A DNA stretch of 64,000 nucleotides from an uncultured Clostridia bacterium (GTDB taxonomy: Bacteria > Bacillota > Clostridia > Peptostreptococcales > Anaerovoracaceae): assembly GCA_934281605.1 (NCBI GenBank), contig CAKQXD010000010.1:1-64000 (forward strand), written 5' to 3'. Numbering within the stretch: the stretch's first letter is position 1; every line of letters starts with the position of its first letter. The position numbers and the translations under genes were made by a program. The notes under the pieces were generated by a model. It was not told the origin of the DNA and did not search any database. It saw only the letters and a list, made by a program, of their open reading frames with translations. Positions 58,642-64,000 of this stretch are shown piece by piece.

Positions 58642-59206
58642 GGAATTCGACCGCCTGATCGCCGTGACCAATCGTCATCTGTGTCAGCGACCGTTCCTAG
58701 AGCAGCTGGAACGCGTTTGTCGCTACCAACCGAAGGCCGTCATCCTACGGGAAAAAGACCTGACAGAAGATGCCTACCTTTCTCTTGCAAAGACCGCTCT
58801 GGCCATCTGCCGGGAGCACGGCGTTCCCTGCGTGCTCCATACGTTTTCAGACGCTGCACGGGTGCTGGAACACCCGTATCTCCATCTACCGCTGGCGGCT
58901 TTGCAGAAAGAGGGCGGAAAGCCGGAAGGCATCGAGATCCTGGGGACGTCGATCCACAGCGTAGAAGAAGCCGTGGATGCGGAGCGGCTGGACGCAGATT
59001 ATCTGACGGCAGGCCATATCTATGCGACGGACTGCAAGGCGGGATTGCCGCCGCGAGGACTGGATTTCCTTACAGAAGTCTGCCAGGCGGTCAGCATCCC
59101 GGTATATGGCATCGGCGGTGTCTGCATCGGAAGCGGTCAGCTTGATGAGATGCTGGATCGCGGAGCATCGGGAGCATGCGTCATGTCGGGGATGATGCGG
59201 CTGTAG
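58634..59206 (+). CDS. thiE: thiamine phosphate synthase-like protein (ThiE/TenI)
   Basis: The 190-residue TIM-barrel protein has ThiE/TenI features: LREKDLTEDAYLSLAK, LGTSIHSVEEAV, TAGHIYATDCK and VYGIGGV. ThiE joins thiazole and pyrimidine phosphates. The second Gly-rich phosphate loop and the chain length are closer to the short TenI-like form, so catalytic activity is likely but not certain. The ATG overlaps the end of thiH by eight bases. ThiC and ThiD are not in the window. Confidence 0.88.
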   Translation: MYREFDRLIAVTNRHLCQRPFLEQLERVCRYQPKAVILREKDLTEDAYLSLAKTALAICREHGVPCVLHTFSDAARVLEHPYLHLPLAALQKEGGKPEGIEILGTSIHSVEEAVDAERLDADYLTAGHIYATDCKAGLPPRGLDFLTEVCQAVSIPVYGIGGVCIGSGQLDEMLDRGASGACVMSGMMRL

Positions 59207-59210
59207 GCTT

Positions 59211-59258
59211 GCTTACGAAAAAGTAAGCGCTTGCATTTGCTGGAGCACGCCGTATACT
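59211..59258 (+). promoter_or_regulatory. dehydrogenase promoter with GCTTAC-N6-GTAAGC palindrome
   Basis: A perfect inverted repeat (GCTTAC 59211-59216, GTAAGC 59223-59228) sits beside TTGCAT (59231-59236), 16 bp, TATACT (59253-59258). It closely matches the LUD-gene promoter at 54773. Confidence 0.65.
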
Positions 59259-59294
59259 ATACCTATAAAAAAGAAAACGAGAGGGGACTGAAAC

Positions 59295-60158
59295 ATGAAA
59301 CAGATCGGATTTATCGGCGTCGGCATCATGGGGAACTCTATGGTGAGAAATCTTATGAAAGCCGGCTATGAAGTACATATTTACGCGAGAAACAAGGCCA
59401 AGGTGGAGCCTGTCATCGCTGACGGCGCGGTGTTCCACGAGACCATTGCAGAGTGCGTGAAAGGCAGAGATGCGGTCATCACCATCGTAGGCTACCCGCA
59501 GGACGTGGAAGACGTATACCTGGGCGAGGGCAAGATTTTAGAAAGCGCAGACCCGGGGACGTATCTCATCGACATGACCACCACCAGCCCGTCGCTTGAT
59601 GCGCGCCTGGCGAAGGAGGCTGCTGACAGAAACCTGAAAATGCTGGATGCTCCCGTAACCGGCGGCGATTACGGAGCACGCTCCGGGACTCTTTCAATTC
59701 TGGCGGGTGGAGAGAAAGAGGATTATGAAGCATGTCTCGACCTGTTTTCCGCCATGGGTAAGAACATCACCTGGTACGGTCCGTCCGGCTGCGGACAGCA
59801 TGCGAAACTGGCCAATCAGATCATGCAGGCAGGCATCATGTCCGGCGTGTGTGAAGCCATGTCCTACGTCAAAGAAAAAGGTCTTGATCCGGAAGTTTTC
59901 ATGGAAGGCGCAGCGGCCGGAGCAGGTCAGAATTCCCTGCTGCAGGCCTACGGCCCTCGGATCGTCAAAGGCGACCTGGATCCGGGATTCTTCATTGACT
60001 TCTTTATCAAGGATCTGAAACTGGCCTATGACTCCGCTGCAGAGGGCGGCCTCGCTCTGGATTCCCTGGCCAACACCGTTTCTCACTACGAGAAACTCTC
60101 CGAAGAAGGCTTCGGCCGCCTGGGAATGCAGGCCCTGATGAAATATTACGAGAAATAA
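59295..60158 (+). CDS. NAD(P)-dependent beta-hydroxyacid dehydrogenase
   Basis: The 287-residue enzyme of the 3-hydroxyisobutyrate dehydrogenase family has the Rossmann motif IGFIGVGIMGNSM, the DMTTTSPSLDARLAKEA substrate region, DAPVTGGDYGARSGTL and the catalytic Lys in GQHAKLANQIMQAG. Likely substrates are tartronate semialdehyde, 3-hydroxyisobutyrate or succinic semialdehyde. It is monocistronic with a terminator. Its promoter resembles that of the LUD gene. Confidence 0.9.
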   Translation: MKQIGFIGVGIMGNSMVRNLMKAGYEVHIYARNKAKVEPVIADGAVFHETIAECVKGRDAVITIVGYPQDVEDVYLGEGKILESADPGTYLIDMTTTSPSLDARLAKEAADRNLKMLDAPVTGGDYGARSGTLSILAGGEKEDYEACLDLFSAMGKNITWYGPSGCGQHAKLANQIMQAGIMSGVCEAMSYVKEKGLDPEVFMEGAAAGAGQNSLLQAYGPRIVKGDLDPGFFIDFFIKDLKLAYDSAAEGGLALDSLANTVSHYEKLSEEGFGRLGMQALMKYYEK

Positions 60159-60176
60159 ATCGCGGGAATCGATCCT

Positions 60177-60210
60177 ATGGAGCTTGTTGCAGAACAGGCT
60201 CCATTTTTTT
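60177..60210 (+). terminator. terminator after the dehydrogenase gene
   Basis: ATGGAGC (60177-60183) pairs with GCTCCAT (60198-60204), followed by TTTTTTT. Confidence 0.78.
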
Positions 60211-60216
60211 GCGATT

Positions 60217-61173
60217 TTATTTCCTATCCTGGTCATCTTCTTCATCGACCCGGTCATGAACCTCACCCTCATCCTTCTTGCCGAATTTCAGTTCGGAAAG
60301 GACAAGTCCGGCCAGGGTCAATACGATTCCCAGAAGGCTTAACGGCGTCACCGGCTCGTGGAGCACGATGGCGGCGGCGATGACCGTGATCGGCGGGATG
60401 GCGTAGATGTAAACGCTGGATTTGACCGCACCCAGGTGCTTGATGGCGAAGTTCCACGTGGCGAAGCACAGAGCCGAAGCACCCAGCCCCAGGAACAGCA
60501 TGTTCCCCAGATTGACCGGATCGGCGAACCGGGACAGCCCCAGGTGACAGTCGGTGAGGAACCACGCCGGGATCATGAACACCACGCCGTAAGCGAAGAT
60601 CCGGCGGGTCACCTGGATAGTGTTGAATCCATAGTCGCTGATCTTACGAGTCAGGATGGAGTAAAACGCCCAGACGATGGCGGCGATGAGGGCCAGGAAG
60701 TCTCCCAGCGGCTCCGCATGGAATTTTGTCGTCGTAAAGCTGAGCATGCAGATGCCCACCATGGCAACGGCGAATCCCACGAAGTACATCACCCGCAGTT
60801 TCTCTTTGCCGCGGGATACCGCATAGGACAGCAGCACCGTGAAAAACGGCGCAATGGACGCGATGACGCTGACATTGGACGCCGTCGTATGGGTCAGGGC
60901 GATATTTTCCAGCAGGTAATAGAGGGTGATTCCCGAAAGTCCCGCGCCTGCAAAGGTCAGTTCCTGACGCAGAGTGGTGCCGCGGATGGGCTTCGGGCAG
61001 GCGATGGTCAGGGCGATCAGCCCCATCACGAACCGGAGGATCAAAATCTCCACCGGTGCAAAATCTCTCAACAATACCTTCGTACAGATAAAGGTCGTAC
61101 CCCACAGCAGGATGGTGAAGATCGCCGTTGCGTGACCCAGACCTTGTTTTTGTTCATAACTTCCCGTGGTCAT
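60217..61173 (-). CDS. EamA/DMT-family permease
   Basis: The 318-residue protein has ten predicted helices: FTILLWGTTFICTKVLLRDFAPVEILILRF in the first EamA half, ALIAAIVWAFYSILTRKI and the LGAVKSSVYIYAIPPITVIAAAIVLHEPVTP stretch in the second. The last is a classic DMT signature. A charged tail (EGEVHDRVDEEDDQDRK) ends it. The substrate is unknown. The start at 61173 is the first reasonable ATG; the AAGGAG upstream is 16 bases away, which is far. Confidence 0.87.
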   Translation of the reverse strand: MTTGSYEQKQGLGHATAIFTILLWGTTFICTKVLLRDFAPVEILILRFVMGLIALTIACPKPIRGTTLRQELTFAGAGLSGITLYYLLENIALTHTTASNVSVIASIAPFFTVLLSYAVSRGKEKLRVMYFVGFAVAMVGICMLSFTTTKFHAEPLGDFLALIAAIVWAFYSILTRKISDYGFNTIQVTRRIFAYGVVFMIPAWFLTDCHLGLSRFADPVNLGNMLFLGLGASALCFATWNFAIKHLGAVKSSVYIYAIPPITVIAAAIVLHEPVTPLSLLGIVLTLAGLVLSELKFGKKDEGEVHDRVDEEDDQDRK

Positions 61174-61281
61174 AGTGTTATCGTTAAAGCTCCTTGTTCT
61201 GCAAAATCCGCTCCCTGCAAAAGAGCGCTTCCTACTATCATATAGTTTGCATCCCTGAAAAGTCAATATACACCGGCGCTT

Positions 61282-61623
61282 TTAGCCGATTTTATTTGAT
61301 TCCTGTGATTTTTGCGGTTCCCGATCCTTTGATTTTCCCACTTCCCGCTTCGGGTTCGCCGGAAACCATCCCTTTTTCACCCGGTTATGCTGCTCGAACA
61401 GCTCCTTAATGCTCCACAGGCAGCTGCAGCCCGCAACACCCAGAATGCAGGATACCATGATGTTTTCTGCAAAGAAGCTGCCGCCGATCAGCAGGGCTCC
61501 GGCAGCTAGAAAGATCGGCCAGCATCGTCGGGTAAAGTGGTATTCCGTCTTGATGACGATGGGATGGAAGATCCCGATAATAAAAAATGTGATGACGGCC
61601 AGCGCCAGCCCATATCCGTTCAT
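61282..61623 (-). CDS. DUF4491 family membrane protein
   Basis: The 113-residue protein has three membrane helices and the DUF4491 hallmark sequences IIGIFHPIVIKTEYHF, SCLWSIKELFEQ and VKKGWFPANPKR. The function is unknown; the family is widespread in Bacillota. The ATG at 61623 has TGAGGAG four bases upstream. It is divergent to the PdxR-type regulator gene. Confidence 0.9.
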   Translation of the reverse strand: MNGYGLALAVITFFIIGIFHPIVIKTEYHFTRRCWPIFLAAGALLIGGSFFAENIMVSCILGVAGCSCLWSIKELFEQHNRVKKGWFPANPKREVGKSKDREPQKSQESNKIG

Positions 61624-61745
61624 GATGCTCCTCACTCCTCTATGCCCCCGAAGGAGCACTCCTCTTTCTCTTTTCTGCTCCCTATGATACAATGAAACCG
61701 GAGCCTGAAAAAGCTCCAATTCCATATGAACTACAGGAGCCAATC

Positions 61746-63155
61746 ATGATCTATGTCGATAAAAAGAAAAAGGAGCCGATCTACCGGCAGCTTTACAGCA
61801 GTATCGTGGCGGAGATCCTTGCGGGCGCCATGCCGGCGGGTTACCGGCTTCCGGCTACCAGAAAGCTGGCGCAGGAACTTTCCATCGGCAGAAATACGGT
61901 AGAAAAGGCCTACCAGCAGCTGGAAGCAGAGGGATACGTGCGTGCCCGCACCGGCAGCGGTTTTACCGTGGAGCAGATCCCGCTGGATTTCTCCGGCAAA
62001 GAGCCGGACGAAGGGGCGCAGAGCGCTTTGCAGAAAAAAGAAGAAAAGCCGAAGTACGACTTCGCCTACGGGCCTATGGCGGGAGAGAACTTTCCTTATA
62101 AACAGTGGCGGCGGTGCGTCAACGACGTCTTGACGGAGATGGAACTGCAGCCTGCTTTATACTACCCGGATCGCTATGGAGAACCCGCATTGCAAAAGGC
62201 CGTCTGCGGCTACCTGAAACGGTCGCGGAACGTCCTTTGCAGACCGGAGGATATCCTCATTACGCCGGGACAGCAGTACGCCATGGAGATCCTGGCCAAT
62301 CTCATCAGCCCGGAGGAGCGGACGTTTGCCATGGAGGAGCCGGGCTACGACGGCATCCGCAAAGTCTTTGAGATGAATGAGTTCCAGATCATCCCGATCA
62401 AAATTCAGGACGGGAGCATCACCAGAGAATCCCTGGAACACGTCGACGCGAAGCTGCTGTACCTCACGCCGTCCCATCAGTTCCCGACGGGAGCGGTGAT
62501 GCCGGTGGGCGAGCGGAGGAAGATCCTGCAGTGGGCGGAAGAGACGGAGACGTACCTCATCGAGGACGACTACGACAGTGAGCTGCGGTACTACACCAAT
62601 CCCATACCGGCCATGCAGTCCATGGATGCGGGAGCACGGACCATTTACACGGGGACCTTTTCCAAGTCGCTGGCTCCGGTGATGCGGGTGTCCTATATGA
62701 TACTGCCGGAGGCTTTGCAGGAAAAATATCAGCAGCGCTTCGGCCGGTATCACGCTATGGTATCGTCGCTCCATCAGCGGGCGCTGGCGGAATTCATCGA
62801 GCGGGGCTACTATGAGCAGCATATCAACCGGCTGCGGACTCTTTACAGAAAAAAGCATGCGGCGCTGCTGGAGGCGGTGAGAAACACCTTCGGCGACAGG
62901 GTGAAGATCTCCGGGGGAGGAGCCGGCATCCACCTGCTGATGGACGTGAAATCGCTCCTTTCTCAGGAGGAACTGATCGCCCGAGCCAAAACAGTCGGCA
63001 TTCGTTTTTATACCACAAAAGTGCTCTACGCCGATGCAAAGAACTGTCCGGAGCACCAGCTGCTCCTGGGCTTTCCGATTGTCCCGACCGGATCCTTTGC
63101 AGAAATCATGGAAAAACTGGCGGAAGTATGGGAAATGCAGGGGTATAAGTGTTGA
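61746..63155 (+). CDS. MocR/PdxR-type regulator (GntR helix-turn-helix fused to aminotransferase domain)
   Basis: The 469-residue protein has an N-terminal GntR winged helix (EPIYRQLYSSIVAEILAGAMPAGYRLPATRKLAQELSIGRNTVEKAYQQL in part) and a class I aminotransferase-like domain with YPDRYGEPALQKAV, TPGQQYAMEI, DDYDSELRYY and the PLP-lysine segment TGTFSKSLAP. These proteins sense pyridoxal phosphate and often control vitamin B6 genes; none is adjacent here, so the target is unknown. The ATG at 61746 has AGGAG six bases upstream. Confidence 0.92.
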   Translation: MIYVDKKKKEPIYRQLYSSIVAEILAGAMPAGYRLPATRKLAQELSIGRNTVEKAYQQLEAEGYVRARTGSGFTVEQIPLDFSGKEPDEGAQSALQKKEEKPKYDFAYGPMAGENFPYKQWRRCVNDVLTEMELQPALYYPDRYGEPALQKAVCGYLKRSRNVLCRPEDILITPGQQYAMEILANLISPEERTFAMEEPGYDGIRKVFEMNEFQIIPIKIQDGSITRESLEHVDAKLLYLTPSHQFPTGAVMPVGERRKILQWAEETETYLIEDDYDSELRYYTNPIPAMQSMDAGARTIYTGTFSKSLAPVMRVSYMILPEALQEKYQQRFGRYHAMVSSLHQRALAEFIERGYYEQHINRLRTLYRKKHAALLEAVRNTFGDRVKISGGGAGIHLLMDVKSLLSQEELIARAKTVGIRFYTTKVLYADAKNCPEHQLLLGFPIVPTGSFAEIMEKLAEVWEMQGYKC

Positions 63156-63209
63156 CTTTTCAACCTTTATACAGTATATTGTAAAAGGCCGATCCGTAGA
63201 GGATCGGCC
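63152..63209 (+). promoter_or_regulatory. promoter and leader hairpin of the rmlD-like gene
   Basis: TTGACT (63152-63157), 17 bp, TATATT (63175-63180) overlap the end of the regulator gene. A perfect stem GGCCGATCC (63187-63195) with GGATCGGCC (63201-63209) follows. It has no T run, so it may be a leader structure. Confidence 0.6.
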
Positions 63210-63312
63210 GCAGCTAGTGACTAAGAAGTAACCAGACCAGGCAGGACGGTTGCTTTTTTCATGTGTATTTTAAGATTTGTGCAGATAGAAGATAGAAAGA
63301 AGGAAGAGTGCG

Positions 63313-64000
63313 ATGAGCAGTGAGATGAAGACGATCTGGATCGTAGGCGCCAAGGGCCGAGTGGGCAAGGCGCTGATGCGGCTTCTGGATGAGAGACAGT
63401 ATAAGCTGTTTGAGACGGACATTGAGGATGTGGATATTACCGATCAGGACAGTGTGCGTACGTATATGCGGATGACACGGCCTGACGTGGTGATCAACTG
63501 TGCTGGACTGACCGATGTGAAGCGGTGCGAGATGTATCCGGATGAGGCGTATCATATCAATGCCCTGGGTGCGCGGAATCTGGCCATTGAGGCGGATGCC
63601 TATGAATCCAAGCTGATCCAGCTCTCGACGGACGACGTGTTCGGAAGCGGGCTGACGGCGGTGTGGTCGGAGTTCGACCCGACGGATCCCCGTTCGGTAT
63701 ACGGCAAGTCCAAGTATGCGGGAGAACAGCTGGTGTCAACTCTTTGCAGAAAATATACGATCATCAGAAGCTCCTGGGTGTACGGTATCGGCAGCGACTT
63801 CGTGTCCCGCGTGCTGGATGCGGCGGAAAAAGGCGGGGAATTACGGGTCTCGGCCAATGAGATCTCTTCTCCGACAAGCGCACTGGAACTGGCTCGGGCC
63901 ATCCGAGTGTTCATCGAACGAGAATTGTACGGCGTGTACCATGTGACGGGAACGGGACGGTGCACCCGGTTTGAATTTGCCAAGACGATTCTGGAATATG
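63313..64000 (+). CDS. dTDP-4-dehydrorhamnose reductase-like (RmlD) protein, 3' truncated by window
   Basis: 229 residues are visible. The protein starts with an NAD-binding motif (WIVGAKGRVGKALMRLL). INCAGLTDV follows, then STDDVFGSG and the catalytic YGKSKYAGE with Tyr and Lys, all typical of the RmlD/short-chain dehydrogenase family. It reduces dTDP-4-keto-rhamnose, or it may be a related sugar-nucleotide reductase. The rest of the gene and any rhamnose operon lie beyond the window. Confidence 0.88.
   Translation, partial: MSSEMKTIWIVGAKGRVGKALMRLLDERQYKLFETDIEDVDITDQDSVRTYMRMTRPDVVINCAGLTDVKRCEMYPDEAYHINALGARNLAIEADAYESKLIQLSTDDVFGSGLTAVWSEFDPTDPRSVYGKSKYAGEQLVSTLCRKYTIIRSSWVYGIGSDFVSRVLDAAEKGGELRVSANEISSPTSALELARAIRVFIERELYGVYHVTGTGRCTRFEFAKTILEY

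Overview
The window comes from an anaerobic Gram-positive bacterium, most likely a member of the Clostridia in the Bacillota. The evidence is a trimeric [FeFe]-hydrogenase (hydABC), a flavodiiron protein with a fused rubredoxin, thiazole synthesis through the oxygen-sensitive ThiH route, BioY transporters, consensus sigma-A promoters and strong purine-rich ribosome binding sites. The genus cannot be fixed from the sequence; a relative of the Anaerovoracaceae is only a guess. No rRNA, tRNA, CRISPR array, prophage or insertion sequence was seen.

Region 1 (1-8210) is an accessory island of three Rhs toxin-immunity cassettes. Each repeats the same C-terminal piece of the Rhs core, a lysine-rich linker, a different AT-rich toxin tip and a small AT-rich partner gene. 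A very long, nested palindromic element of about 229 bp follows the first two cassettes, and a 68-bp compact version follows the third. Cassettes 2 and 3 have no credible start and look like silent, displaced modules. The protein before base 1 is missing.

Region 2 (8210-25100) is ordinary chromosome. It holds a pantothenate operon (panG-like, panB, panC), an NCS1 permease with a palindromic operator, a small membrane-protein/HD operon, a phosphohexomutase and NnrE pair, MazG, a DMT permease, phosphatases, RNase H, an ArsR regulator and an SGNH hydrolase that is predicted to be leaderless.

Region 3 (25100-46900) carries energy and cofactor genes. These are hydCBA, bioY-birA, a MarR-controlled heterodimeric ABC exporter, a GLUG-motif surface protein, HicAB, a DUF3793-flavodoxin pair behind three evenly spaced palindromes, the bioY-bioB-bioD-bioA operon, a flavodiiron protein and endonuclease IV. 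The two biotin promoters share GTTRACAA half-sites spaced at about 21 bp.

Region 4 (46900-64000) holds a CDF transporter, a TSCPD protein, a class B PBP paired with an FHA-SEDS fusion, a crotonase, an LUD protein, a TPP-riboswitch-controlled thiSFGHE operon, a beta-hydroxyacid dehydrogenase, further permeases, a MocR/PdxR-type regulator and the start of an rmlD-like gene.

The signal that spans the window is the octamer CTTTGCAG. I count 50 copies on the two strands, against about 2 expected by chance. It occurs in all reading frames and between genes, and is absent from the 8.6-kb Rhs island.
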